Source: Salinibacterium sp. SWN167
GTDB lineage: Bacteria; Actinomycetota; Actinomycetes; Actinomycetales; Microbacteriaceae
Direction of reading: 5' to 3'
DNA: 64,000 bases
Assembly: GCF_015864665.1 (NCBI RefSeq)
Contig: NZ_JADYWU010000001.1
Coordinates: 1,116,001 to 1,180,000 of the forward strand
In this document: in pieces, positions 8,464 to 17,353 of the stretch
Numbering within the stretch: position 1 is the first letter of the stretch
Layout: each line of letters begins with the position of its first letter
Notes under the pieces: model-generated
Databases searched by the model: none
Seen by the model: the letters and a program-made list of their open reading frames with translations, nothing else
What the model was told of the DNA's origin: nothing
Program-made: the position numbers and the translations under genes

Positions 8464-9874
8464 CCCCATCGATCTCGCACCATTTATCAAGGCGTACGAC
8501 GTTCGTGGCCTTGTTGGTTCTCAGCTCACCGACGATGTTGTCGAAGCTCTTGGCGCCGCATTCGCTGATGAAGTGGATGCCGCGGGCCACGAAATCATCG
8601 TCGGCCACGACATGCGCGACTCGTCTCCGGGTTTCGCTGCAGCGTTCTCGGCGGGCGCTCGCGCTCGTGGCGCCAACGTCGTTCTCATCGGACTCTGCTC
8701 GACGGACGAAACCTATTTTGCGTCCGGTTCGCTCAATGCCCCGGCCGCCATGTTTACCGCTAGCCACAATCCGGCGACGTACAACGGCATCAAGTTCAGT
8801 CGCGCGGGAGCCCAGGGAATCAGTTTCGCAACCGGCTTGAAGTCGATTCGTGACCGCGCCCAGCAGTATCTGGCTACGGGAATCGAAGCGGTTTCCGCGG
8901 TTGGCGCCCAGCGAGAGCTCGATGTGCTTGGCGACTACGCCAGCTACTTGCGCAAACTTGTAGATCTCAGCGGCATCCGCCCCATTCGTGTCGTTGTAGA
9001 TGCCGGCAACGGCATGGGCGGCATGACGGTTCCGGCTGTGCTCTCGACGGCGGCCGGTTTGCCGGCACTTCCCATCGAGATCATCCCCATGTATTTCGAA
9101 CTCGACGGCACCTTCCCCAATCACGAAGCGAACCCGCTAGAACCCGCCAACATCGTTGACCTGCAAAAAGCAGTGCTCGAACACGGTGCGGATGTCGGGC
9201 TCGCCTTCGATGGCGACGCCGACCGTTGCTTCGTGGTCGACGAGCGCGGAAATCCCATGAGTCCCAGTGCTGTTGCCGCGGTTGTGGCCCTGCGAGAGAT
9301 TCAGCGGGTGCGCGCTTTACAGCCCGAGGGCGACATCCGTGTCATCCACAATCTGATCACGTCACGAATTGTGGCCGAGACGATCGAAGCCGCGGGGGCG
9401 ATCCCGGTGCGCACCCATGTTGGCCATTCGCTCATCAAGGATCAGATGGCGGCAACCGGCGCGATCTTTGGCGGCGAACACTCGGCGCACTATTACTTCC
9501 GCGATTTTTGGGGCGCCGATAACGGGATGCTCGCCGCGATGCATTTGCTTGCCGAGTTCGGTTCGCAGCCGGAGCCCCTCTCGGTGCTCTCCGATCGCTA
9601 TTCGCCCTATGCGGCGAGCGGTGAAATCAATTCGGTGGTGGACGATGTTCCGGCAGCTACCGCTCGCATTCGCGCGGCCTTTGAGGGCGATGCCGAGTTC
9701 GATGAGCTTGATGGCCTCACCGTCACTGGCACGACGGCACCGGGCGAACCCTTCTGGTGGTTCAACGTGCGTCCGTCGAACACTGAGCCATTGCTGCGGC
9801 TCAACGCCGAAGCCGGCGATCAGGCAACGCTTGAGACCGTTCGCGATCGCGCGCTTGCGTTGATTCGCGCTTAG
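8450..9874 (+). CDS. manB: phosphomannomutase/phosphoglucomutase
   Basis: This 474-residue alpha-D-phosphohexomutase converts mannose-6-phosphate to mannose-1-phosphate, the step between ManA and GDP-mannose synthesis. The phosphoserine loop TASHNP is at 103-108 (Ser105). The magnesium loop DGDADR is at 254-259, with Asp254, 256 and 258. The sugar-recognition loop GGEHSAHYYF is present, as is the phosphate-binding segment RPSNTEPLLRLNAEA near the C-terminus. It begins inside the DUF3499 gene and ends in a 4-base convergent overlap with the RDD gene. Substrate preference for mannose over glucose phosphates is inferred from context. Confidence 0.92.
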   Translation: MSKANPIDLAPFIKAYDVRGLVGSQLTDDVVEALGAAFADEVDAAGHEIIVGHDMRDSSPGFAAAFSAGARARGANVVLIGLCSTDETYFASGSLNAPAAMFTASHNPATYNGIKFSRAGAQGISFATGLKSIRDRAQQYLATGIEAVSAVGAQRELDVLGDYASYLRKLVDLSGIRPIRVVVDAGNGMGGMTVPAVLSTAAGLPALPIEIIPMYFELDGTFPNHEANPLEPANIVDLQKAVLEHGADVGLAFDGDADRCFVVDERGNPMSPSAVAAVVALREIQRVRALQPEGDIRVIHNLITSRIVAETIEAAGAIPVRTHVGHSLIKDQMAATGAIFGGEHSAHYYFRDFWGADNGMLAAMHLLAEFGSQPEPLSVLSDRYSPYAASGEINSVVDDVPAATARIRAAFEGDAEFDELDGLTVTGTTAPGEPFWWFNVRPSNTEPLLRLNAEAGDQATLETVRDRALALIRA

Positions 9875-10731
9875 CCGCGGTCGCTTGGAAAGCCGCGGGG
9901 AACACCGGTCAGCGCGGGGGAGAGGGCAGCAAGCCGTGCCTTCTCGCTAGCAAGCGCGACTGTCTCGCGCTCTCGCCGCAGAGCACTGACGGCACCGAGC
10001 AGCACTTCTGGCTCCACGGCGGGCAGCGGAGAAACGTAGGCGGAGGCCTCGTGCGCAAGGTTCAGAGCGTGCTGGTGGCGCGTCATCGGCGTATAGCCGG
10101 GGGCGGCAACCAGAAAGTGGGAGATGCGCCGGGCCAGAGCATCTGGCATCTTGGCGACATCGGCGGTGCGAGCCCAGTCGGCCAACTGGCCAGGTAGCTG
10201 CACCACAGGGTTCGAGAACTTCGACACACGTTCGTATTGGGCGTAGGTGCCCGCAACGAGATCGCCGAGGCGCTGTGCGCGAGTGTTGAGCAACGCCACG
10301 ATTGCTGCTAAACCACCCGCGGTCATGAAGATTTCGAGCACACCGATCAGGGCGCGGATGAAGGCATGGCGAAAGCCAATCGCGCCGCCATCGTTGCGAA
10401 CGATGCGGGCTCCGATCGCAAGCTTGCCGAGGGACTTGCCGCGGCTGAGCGTTTCGACGGCGGTAGGGATGACCACGAGGCAGATCACGGTCGCGCTGAC
10501 GGTAAGAGCCGTGGCGATTGCCTGGTCGAGACCGGCAGCGGTCGCGAAGGCGAATGCGCCGATCAGGAGTCCGATGAGAGCGGCCGCGTAGACAAGAAAA
10601 TCGATCATGGTGCCGGCCGCTCGCAAGACAAAACTGGTCGAATGCAGCTCCAACGCAACGGCTTCACCCGTGATGAGCTCATCGGGTTCGTCACCATACG
10701 CAAATGTGTTCGTCGTTTGTGGGCTCGCCAT
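9871..10731 (-). CDS. RDD-domain membrane protein
   Basis: This 286-residue protein opens with ELITGEAVALEL and an RDD domain of about 140 residues with three or four hydrophobic helices. The family Arg/Asp signature is visible in VLRAAGTMIDFLVY and in GKSLGKLAIGARIV...GFRHAFIRA. The C-terminal 110 residues are soluble and Ala/Arg-rich. It is the first gene of the RDD/SpoIIM/DUF58/MoxR cluster. RDD proteins have been linked to ion transport in some bacteria, but the role in this cluster is not known. Its start codon lies only 16 bp from the divergent spoIIM-type start. Confidence 0.85.
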   Translation of the reverse strand: MASPQTTNTFAYGDEPDELITGEAVALELHSTSFVLRAAGTMIDFLVYAAALIGLLIGAFAFATAAGLDQAIATALTVSATVICLVVIPTAVETLSRGKSLGKLAIGARIVRNDGGAIGFRHAFIRALIGVLEIFMTAGGLAAIVALLNTRAQRLGDLVAGTYAQYERVSKFSNPVVQLPGQLADWARTADVAKMPDALARRISHFLVAAPGYTPMTRHQHALNLAHEASAYVSPLPAVEPEVLLGAVSALRRERETVALASEKARLAALSPALTGVPRGFPSDRG

Positions 10732-10747
10732 GACATCATTTAAGCAG
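10732..10747. promoter_or_regulatory. 16-bp divergent start-to-start spacer
   Basis: Only 16 bp separate the RDD ATG (minus strand) from the SpoIIM-type ATG (plus strand). On the minus strand TTAAAT (10743-10738) lies exactly six bases before the ATG. Any -35 elements must therefore lie inside the opposing gene, and neither transcript can have a normal leader. Confidence 0.5.
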
Positions 10748-11743
10748 ATGGATCTCGACTCTTACTCAGCCGCGCACCGCGAAGAATGGGATCGCCTTGC
10801 CGATTTGGGCAAGCAACGACGACTTTCCGGCACCGATGTCGACGAATTGATTGATCTTTATCAATCGGGTGCCACGCAATTGTCGGCGATGAAGACGAGT
10901 GCGGGTCAGTCGGCGCAGGCGGATCGTCTCTCGCTCACCCTCAGTCGGGCGCGTTTGCGCTTCACCGGGGCCTCGGCAAATTTGCTCAGCCAACTCCCGC
11001 AGTTCTTTGTTGTTCAGCTGCCGGCGGCGCTCTATCGGGTGCGCTGGATGTCGCTCATCCTCGCCGCCGCAACCTTCTTTGTTGGTTTTCTCTTCGCGTG
11101 GTGGGCTATTTCGAACCCGCAGGTTCTTGCTAACTTCGGAACGCCCGCAGAGCGCGAAGCTCTCGCGCAAGATGACTTCGTGGGGTACTACTCCGAATAC
11201 TCCGGCGGATCATTCACCGGGTTCGTCTGGACAAACAACGCGTGGATTGCCGCACAATCTGTCGCGTTCGGAATCATCGGCCTCTACGTGCCCTACCTGC
11301 TGTTCAACACGGCCCAACAGCTGGGGTTCACCGCGGCGATCATGAACGAGTTCGACCGCCTCGACGTGTTCTTTCTCTACATCGCCCCGCACGGCCAGCT
11401 TGAGCTCTACGCCATCTTCGTGGCCGGAGCGACCGGAATGATGATCTTCTGGTCGTGGGTTGCCCCCGGGGCTCGTACGCGGGCTCAGTCGCTCGCACAC
11501 GCTGGCCGCTCGCTCTTCACCATCGTCGTCGGGCTCATCCTTGCCCTGCTCGTGTCCGGAGTGATCGAGGGCTACGTCACTCGCCAAGACTGGCCGTGGC
11601 CGATCAAGATCGGCATCGGTACTGTCGCGCTCGCCGGATTCTTGGCGTACCAGTGGATCCTCGGTGGGCGCAGCGCTCGCGCCGGCAACACGGGAGACCT
11701 CAGCGAGTTCGACGCTGGGGCTACCCACATCGTCGCCAACTAG
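10748..11743 (+). CDS. stage II sporulation protein M-like membrane protein
   Basis: This 331-residue polytopic protein has a soluble N-terminal helical domain of about 100 residues (MDLDSYSAAHREEWDRL start). Five or six transmembrane helices follow, with the conserved SpoIIM patches FVWTNNAWIAAQSVAFG and FFLYIAPHGQLELYAIF. In sporulating Firmicutes SpoIIM works in peptidoglycan remodelling. In non-sporulating Actinobacteria the homologue sits in the RDD/DUF58/MoxR cluster and its role is undefined. The ATG at 10748 is chosen because the protein starts here in the family and the upstream frame is antisense to the RDD gene. Confidence 0.85.
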   Translation: MDLDSYSAAHREEWDRLADLGKQRRLSGTDVDELIDLYQSGATQLSAMKTSAGQSAQADRLSLTLSRARLRFTGASANLLSQLPQFFVVQLPAALYRVRWMSLILAAATFFVGFLFAWWAISNPQVLANFGTPAEREALAQDDFVGYYSEYSGGSFTGFVWTNNAWIAAQSVAFGIIGLYVPYLLFNTAQQLGFTAAIMNEFDRLDVFFLYIAPHGQLELYAIFVAGATGMMIFWSWVAPGARTRAQSLAHAGRSLFTIVVGLILALLVSGVIEGYVTRQDWPWPIKIGIGTVALAGFLAYQWILGGRSARAGNTGDLSEFDAGATHIVAN

Positions 11744-11820
11744 GCGCTGGCCAGCAGAACGCAGCAACTTCAAGTTTGCCGTACGCCTCGGGTGCGACGC
11801 GCTGCGGCTAGAGGTCGCTG

Positions 11821-13113
11821 CTACAGCTTTCCGGCGGCCTTGAGCGCGATGTAGTGGTCGGCAAGGGCCAGCGGCAGTTCACTGGGGCGTCTCGAGACGA
11901 CGGATGCTCCGAGCTGGTTGATCGCGGCGGCAACTCGCGACTGATCGAGGAGAGCGCGTTCGGCAGCCCCGGCGAGATAGACGGAGTCGCGCGTGGAGCG
12001 GTCGAGCGTGGCATCCGCAATGGAGGGATCGGTGACGGAAGCCACCACAACAGTGTGTTTCGCGGTGAGCTGGGGGAGCATGGCGAGCAGACCGAGGCTT
12101 CCGCCTGGCGATTCGGCTGTGGTGGCGAGAACGACGAGCGCGCGTTGGGTGGTCGCCTGGCGAACGAGACCGGGAACGGACTCCCAGTCCATCTCGATGA
12201 GTTCCGGTTGCACCGGCGCCATGCTGTTGACCATTTTTGAGAGCAGGTCGGGGCCGCTGGCGCCCTGCACCCGTGCGCGAACGCGGCGGTCATAGATCAT
12301 GAAGTCGACGTGATCGCCGGCACTTGAAGCGAGGGCGGCGAGCAGCAACGCTGATTCGAACGCGGTATCGATGCGGGGCTCGTCTTCGATTCGTGCGGCT
12401 GAGGTGCGACCGCTGTCGACGACGATGACAACGCGGCGATCACGTTCTGGACGCCACGTGCGCACCACGAGTTCAGAGCGACGAGCGGTGGCACGCCAGT
12501 CAATGGAGCGCACGTCATCGCCGCGCACGTAGTCGCGCAGGCTGTCAAATTCGGTGCCTTGACCACGAATCATGACGCTCGTTGCGCCGTCAAGCTCCCG
12601 CAGGCGAGCGAGCCGAGATGGCAAGTGCTTGCGAGAGTTAAACGGGGGCAACACGGTGAAAGAGCTCGGCACGCTCACCGTGGTTTGACGCGCAATCAGT
12701 CGCAGCGGGCCGTACGACCGCACCGTAACGTGCGCGGCTTCGCGGGTTCCTCGCCGTACTGGTGTGAGCACGGTATTGAGTTCCCGACGTTCGCGCGACG
12801 GCACGGTCAGCGGAACCCGGTTGGTATGTGCGCCAGCGGATGGCTGCCAGCCATCGCGCACTACCGCGCGCAGTCGGCGGCGGGTTGGATTTGTGATGCG
12901 CAGGGTTGAGCTCGTGGTTTCGCCGAGGCGCACCCGGTCGGGCGCGATGCGTTCGAAACGCAGCGAGCGCACCGACACCGCCAGCAGCAGGTCGATGGCT
13001 CCGACGACGATGACGAAGAGCAGCCACAGCGTGAGCACAAAGGGCTCGCCGGTCACGACGATCGGCACAATGCCGAGCGCCAGTAGGGCGACGAACCATC
13101 CAGAAAGCGCCAT
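11821..13113 (-). CDS. DUF58 domain-containing protein
   Basis: This 430-residue protein has two adjacent N-terminal transmembrane helices (about 5-50), a beta-rich middle region, and then the DUF58 core EFDSLRDYVRGDD followed by SIDWRATARR. After that comes a von Willebrand A-like fold with VVDSGRTSA as the degenerate metal-site strand. DUF58 proteins pair with MoxR AAA ATPases, which supply chaperone-like remodelling. The MoxR gene ends two bases upstream, so the two are co-transcribed. The process served is not established; envelope or complex assembly is the usual proposal. Confidence 0.87.
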   Translation of the reverse strand: MALSGWFVALLALGIVPIVVTGEPFVLTLWLLFVIVVGAIDLLLAVSVRSLRFERIAPDRVRLGETTSSTLRITNPTRRRLRAVVRDGWQPSAGAHTNRVPLTVPSRERRELNTVLTPVRRGTREAAHVTVRSYGPLRLIARQTTVSVPSSFTVLPPFNSRKHLPSRLARLRELDGATSVMIRGQGTEFDSLRDYVRGDDVRSIDWRATARRSELVVRTWRPERDRRVVIVVDSGRTSAARIEDEPRIDTAFESALLLAALASSAGDHVDFMIYDRRVRARVQGASGPDLLSKMVNSMAPVQPELIEMDWESVPGLVRQATTQRALVVLATTAESPGGSLGLLAMLPQLTAKHTVVVASVTDPSIADATLDRSTRDSVYLAGAAERALLDQSRVAAAINQLGASVVSRRPSELPLALADHYIALKAAGKL

Positions 13114-13115
13114 CG

Positions 13116-14072
13116 TTAGATCGGAACCTGCACTTGCTGCACGATCGATCGCAAAATCACGTCAGATGAAACGCCTTCAAGCTCGGCTTCCGGGCGGAGC
13201 TGGATGCGGTGGCGCAGAACCGGCAACACCATGCTCTGAATGTGGTCGGGCGTGATCGCGTCAGCACCGGTGAGCCACGCCCAGGCCTTGGCTGCCGAGA
13301 TGAGCGCGATCGCACCACGAGGGCTGACCCCGAGCTTCACGGAGGGGCTCTGACGAGTGGCGCGAGCGAGGTCGACGGCGTAGGCAATCACGTCGGGGCT
13401 TGCACCGACTTTTGCTACGGCATCCTGCGCGGCGGCGAGCATGGTCGCATCGAGCACGGGGGTCACACCGGCGGCGGCGAGGTCGCGCGGGTTGAAGCCA
13501 GCAGCGTGGCGCGTGAGCACTTCGATTTCAGTGTCACGTTCGGGCAGATCGAGCACGAGTTTCAGCAGGAAGCGGTCGAGCTGCGCTTCGGGCAACGTGT
13601 AGGTGCCTTCGTATTCGATGGGGTTCATCGTGGCCGCGACCATGAAGGGAACCGGCAGCTTGAGTGACTGGCCATCGACCGAAACTTGGCGTTCTTCCAT
13701 CGCTTCAAGCAACGATGACTGAGTCTTCGGAGGTGTGCGGTTGATCTCATCCGCGAGCAGAATGTTCGTGAAGACGGGGCCTTCGCGAAACTCGAACTCG
13801 CCGGCCTTGGCGTCGTAGACGAGCGAACCGGTGACGTCGCCTGGCATGAGGTCAGGCGTGAACTGCACGCGCTTGGTGTCAAGCTGCAGGGCACGACTGA
13901 GGGTGCGCACGAGGAGGGTCTTGGCAACGCCGGGAACACCCTCGAGCAGCACGTGGCCGCCCGTGAGCAGTGCAATGGTGAGGCCGGTAACAGCCGCATC
14001 CTGACCAACGACCGCCTTGCCTACTTCGGTGCGGAGTTGAGTGAATGCGTGCCGCAGTTGCTCGTCAGTCAT
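13116..14072 (-). CDS. MoxR-family AAA+ ATPase
   Basis: This 318-residue AAA+ ATPase of the MoxR/RavA clade has Walker A GVPGVAKT, Walker B LLADEINR followed by PPKTQSSLLEAMEE, sensor 1 ATMNP, and the arginine-finger region LPEAQLDRFLLK. A C-terminal lid domain completes the fold. The ATG at 14072 begins MTDEQLRHAFTQLRTEV, which fits the family; the open frame extends further upstream but lacks homology. The nearest upstream ribosome site is weak (AGAGAAG). It is expected to act as a chaperone on the adjacent DUF58/VWA-type protein. Confidence 0.9.
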   Translation of the reverse strand: MTDEQLRHAFTQLRTEVGKAVVGQDAAVTGLTIALLTGGHVLLEGVPGVAKTLLVRTLSRALQLDTKRVQFTPDLMPGDVTGSLVYDAKAGEFEFREGPVFTNILLADEINRTPPKTQSSLLEAMEERQVSVDGQSLKLPVPFMVAATMNPIEYEGTYTLPEAQLDRFLLKLVLDLPERDTEIEVLTRHAAGFNPRDLAAAGVTPVLDATMLAAAQDAVAKVGASPDVIAYAVDLARATRQSPSVKLGVSPRGAIALISAAKAWAWLTGADAITPDHIQSMVLPVLRHRIQLRPEAELEGVSSDVILRSIVQQVQVPI

Positions 14073-14115
14073 ATCTCGATTCTTCTCTATCTCTGGCTCG
14101 GTGGGGCTGAGGTTG

Positions 14116-15315
14116 TTAGGCGGGGCGGATGACAGCGTGAACTCGATCTTCGAGAGCAAGCAATTCATCGGAAAGGGCGATGAGTTCGTAGTCGGAGGCG
14201 GGCTCGCGATCGATGAGCAACTGTCTCAACGGCTCAATCGGCTGACCAACAAGAGGTGATACTCGGTTGATGACATCGTTGACGGATGCCGTAGTCGGCA
14301 TGCCGCACAGTACGGCGAGACGGCGAATTGTTCCGATGCGCAGCGAATCGAGGGTGTGGAGTCTCGCCGTGGAGCGCTCATAGAGCCGCGCCCGCCCCTG
14401 CATCGTCTCGCTTGAGCGCACAGTTACTGGCAGTTTTTCAATCACGAGCGGGCCGAATCTGCGCCCACGCCAGAGTGCGCCAGCTAGGAGTGTCAGCATC
14501 GTGAGCCAGACACCGGGCAAGACCCACCCGGGGGCGAGTTCAGCGGGCGTCTTGGCGTCACCGGAGTTGGCGAGGTCGAGGAAGCTTGGCGTGTACCAGA
14601 CGAGCGTTTCGTGCTCGCCGAGGAGTCGCAGAGCGAAGGCTGCGTTGTCGGCTGCCGTGATGGCGCCATTGCTGAGTGCATCAGTGGCGCCAAGAATCCG
14701 AAGTTCAGTATCGCCACGGTCGAGCACGATCAGCCCGTAGCCATCGTCGTCGTTTCCGTAGCAGGCCGTGATCTCGGCGCTCGGCTCGATCACGCGGTAA
14801 TTGCTCGGGCCGGCGGTGATATCGGGGGCCTGTGCGACGAGTGGCGCTGAACAGGATGCCGAAACAGCATCCGCATTTTGGCCGGCGTGGGCGACTTCTG
14901 GTGCCACCCGCAGAAGCTCGGTGAGGGTGGGATCGGCGAAGACGACGGTTACCGCGAGTTCGGTTGCCTCGGCTACCTGATCTTCGCTGAGGTATGCCTC
15001 AAAGTTGGTGAAGAACAGGGTGCTGTCGTCGGAAGAGCCGAGCGCTGCGCGAGTGTCATCGAGCGTCGTCGTAACCACGACGTCGACGCCCTGATCGCGC
15101 AATACTTCGGCGAGCGCCTGCGTTCCTGCTTCATAGGCGCTGGTGGGGTCGAGCGGTGGGCCTTCGACTGCTGTTCCGGCGAGATTGAGACTCGCGATCG
15201 CCACGAGAACCACGAGAATCGAGCCGGCAACCCAGTAGAGAGCGCGCTTGGCTGTGGTGCCGATGCGGGGGGTGAGCACCGTCGTTTCTGTTGCGGTTAC
15301 TTGTGTGTCGCTCAC
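14116..15315 (-). CDS. DUF4350 domain-containing membrane protein
   Basis: This 399-residue protein has a short basic cytoplasmic head, a transmembrane helix near 29-50 and an extracytoplasmic alpha/beta domain. The DUF4350 core is recognisable in PTSAYEAGTQALAEVLRDQGVDV and the later GRRFGPLV. A second membrane helix lies near 265-285, and a cytoplasmic helical C-terminus follows. It overlaps DUF4129 upstream by ATGA. DUF4350 domains resemble glutamine-amidotransferase-like folds without the catalytic cysteine, a family-level statement not verified here. Its role in the MoxR cluster is unknown. Confidence 0.82.
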   Translation of the reverse strand: MSDTQVTATETTVLTPRIGTTAKRALYWVAGSILVVLVAIASLNLAGTAVEGPPLDPTSAYEAGTQALAEVLRDQGVDVVVTTTLDDTRAALGSSDDSTLFFTNFEAYLSEDQVAEATELAVTVVFADPTLTELLRVAPEVAHAGQNADAVSASCSAPLVAQAPDITAGPSNYRVIEPSAEITACYGNDDDGYGLIVLDRGDTELRILGATDALSNGAITAADNAAFALRLLGEHETLVWYTPSFLDLANSGDAKTPAELAPGWVLPGVWLTMLTLLAGALWRGRRFGPLVIEKLPVTVRSSETMQGRARLYERSTARLHTLDSLRIGTIRRLAVLCGMPTTASVNDVINRVSPLVGQPIEPLRQLLIDREPASDYELIALSDELLALEDRVHAVIRPA

Positions 15316-16010
15316 AGGGTTGCCTCGGCAAGATCAGGTTTGGCCGCGCGCACGCGTGCTTCCAGCGTGCGCAGTTCCTCGTACTGTTCTCGTGTTGCTG
15401 GTTTACGCATGTAGCGCACGAGGTCGAAAACGTCGGCACTGTGGCCAAGCTCGCGGGCGAGCTCGGGCAGCGCGCGGCTAGCCCGGCTTGCGAAGCCGTG
15501 ACCGGTGGTGCCAGGCGTCATGCTCACGAGAGTGCGTTCGGAGAGCCCGCGGGCGATCGAACGGAACATGTCGGCGATCGCTTCAGCAAAGTCTTCGCGC
15601 GCAGCAGCCTGCTCTGCTGATACCCGCAATTGGGCTGCTGTGCGGTAGTCGGCCTCGCCGAAGATGCCCTCTTCGTGGCGGCTCTTGCGGTTGAGGCGGG
15701 GGAGTCCGTAGACCACGATCGCAGCAATGATGGCGATCGCGACAAGTGCCAGCAGCACGATCAACACGATGGTCGGGATGCCCGTTCCTTCGCCAATGGT
15801 GAGGCTCGCGAGCCAGTCGCTGAATGCCTTCGATACCTGATCGAAGAGAGTGGGCCGCGCTGCTTGATAGGGAGTTTTTGACAGCTCTTCGATGAGCCAA
15901 TTCGTGGCCTGCTCCGAGTCGGGATCGACCGGAACCTCGCCAGAAACCGCGCGCGCCCAGCTGGATGACAGCAGGGCGGGCACGGTGACCGTGAGCGTCG
16001 TTAGCGTCAT
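15312..16010 (-). CDS. DUF4129 domain-containing protein
   Basis: This 232-residue protein has an N-terminal signal/anchor helix, a short extracytoplasmic part, a central transmembrane helix (IVLIVLLALVAIAIIAAIVVYGL, about residues 83-105) and a cytoplasmic DUF4129 domain. The domain shows SARREDFAEAIADMFRS-like helices, TPGTTGHGFASRA and VRYMRKP near the end. It is coupled by 4-base overlaps to the genes on both sides (ATGA). DUF4129 is often found next to transglutaminase, DUF58 and MoxR genes. No enzymatic motif is seen. Confidence 0.83.
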   Translation of the reverse strand: MTLTTLTVTVPALLSSSWARAVSGEVPVDPDSEQATNWLIEELSKTPYQAARPTLFDQVSKAFSDWLASLTIGEGTGIPTIVLIVLLALVAIAIIAAIVVYGLPRLNRKSRHEEGIFGEADYRTAAQLRVSAEQAAAREDFAEAIADMFRSIARGLSERTLVSMTPGTTGHGFASRASRALPELARELGHSADVFDLVRYMRKPATREQYEELRTLEARVRAAKPDLAEATL

Positions 16011-17233
16011 GAAGCCGTGTAAGGAGAAGCTTCAGGTGTGCGTCGAGGCGAGCTGTCGAGGGTGAGGTACGGATCGGGGACCGAGAAGTCGCCAGCGTTA
16101 CGAGCCTCGACGAAGCGAGTGAGTTCCAGATCGAAACCTTCTTTTCGCATCCGCATGTCGATGTACAACAAGGCGGGGGCTGCCGATTGGATGACGATCG
16201 TGACGGCGCTGATCACAATTGAAACGACGATCGTCACGATGTAGAGCGCGATGAAAGCGACAATGGCGGCATCTTCGTCGCCGGTTGGATTGAGGAGGCC
16301 AACGCCGAGACCGCCGATGAAGCTCAGCGGGGCGGTAACCACGCTCGACACAGTGTTCACGATGACCATGATGAGCAGCAAAATACCGAAGGTGCGCCAG
16401 AAGCTTCCCTTGACGAGCGACCATGAGCGACGAATCGCTTGGCCGAGCGGCAAACGCTCGATCATGAGCGCACTCGGCACGAAAGCGAAAAAGGTACCGA
16501 GCCAGGCAGCGAGGAAGACGCTCGCGGCGATGCCGAACAGCATCACGAGCACTCCAATGACGATTCCAGCCGTGTCACCCCACGTGAACAACAGCACAGC
16601 AATGCCACCGATGAGAGCGATTCCGATAATGGCGGCGGCAGCAACGAGAGCCGACCAGCCAACGAGAGCCCAGATGCGGCCTTTCGCTGCCGCCCACAGC
16701 CCGCGCAGGCGTAGTCGTTCGCCGACAGCACCGCGTGCCACCTCGAGCGAGACAATTCCTTGAAGGAGTGCGCCACCGATCAAGGAGAGCACGACGGCGA
16801 ATAGTGCCGACAAAATTGTTCCCGCCGTGGCGCCAGCTTCGATGGCAGCGGCATCCGCATCGCTCGCGCTGAGCGTGCGTTCGACGCCGGCAAAGGTCAC
16901 GATGCCCACGAGTACGAGCGAAGCGACCATGACGACGCTCATGATCAGCAGGGCGAATCCAAACGTGGGGCGGGGATTGCGGCGCAGCACCATCAGCGAT
17001 GCAGAAAGGATGGCGCCGAGTCCCATGGGGGCTAAGGGGATGAGCCCGGGCTTGGGTGGTGGGGTCCACGAGGGTGCTGGGGTGCCGTACTGGGGCGCTC
17101 CCGGCGCGCCGTAAGGGGCTTCGCCTGTCGCTCCGGGCGCGTACGCCGCGGACGGAGCAGGGGGTGCAAGCGGCTGGGAACCGTCGACAGGGTTACTGCT
17201 ATCTGGCGATTGCCACGGACTGTTATCGCTCAC
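16007..17233 (-). CDS. polytopic membrane protein, glycerophosphodiester phosphodiesterase membrane-domain type
   Basis: This 408-residue protein has a Pro/Gly/Ala/Tyr-rich disordered cytoplasmic N-terminus of about 70 residues and six long transmembrane helices resembling the membrane domain attached to some GlpQ-type phosphodiesterases. The catalytic phosphodiesterase domain itself is absent. The sequence LPLGQAIRRSWSLVKGSFWRTF is the conserved loop of the family. It is the first gene of the five-gene minus-strand operon that runs to DUF58, and is divergent from mtrA. Function is unknown; a membrane-organising role is only a guess. Confidence 0.78.
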   Translation of the reverse strand: MSDNSPWQSPDSSNPVDGSQPLAPPAPSAAYAPGATGEAPYGAPGAPQYGTPAPSWTPPPKPGLIPLAPMGLGAILSASLMVLRRNPRPTFGFALLIMSVVMVASLVLVGIVTFAGVERTLSASDADAAAIEAGATAGTILSALFAVVLSLIGGALLQGIVSLEVARGAVGERLRLRGLWAAAKGRIWALVGWSALVAAAAIIGIALIGGIAVLLFTWGDTAGIVIGVLVMLFGIAASVFLAAWLGTFFAFVPSALMIERLPLGQAIRRSWSLVKGSFWRTFGILLLIMVIVNTVSSVVTAPLSFIGGLGVGLLNPTGDEDAAIVAFIALYIVTIVVSIVISAVTIVIQSAAPALLYIDMRMRKEGFDLELTRFVEARNAGDFSVPDPYLTLDSSPRRTPEASPYTAS

Positions 17234-17353
17234 GTCTCACCCTCGAATGTTGAACTGCATCTATTCAATCTCACTCATGTTTTCACACTCGACTACTCTT
17301 ATGCGAAAGCTTCTCACTCTGTTAGCCCGAGAGCTAGAAAGTATCGAGGACAC

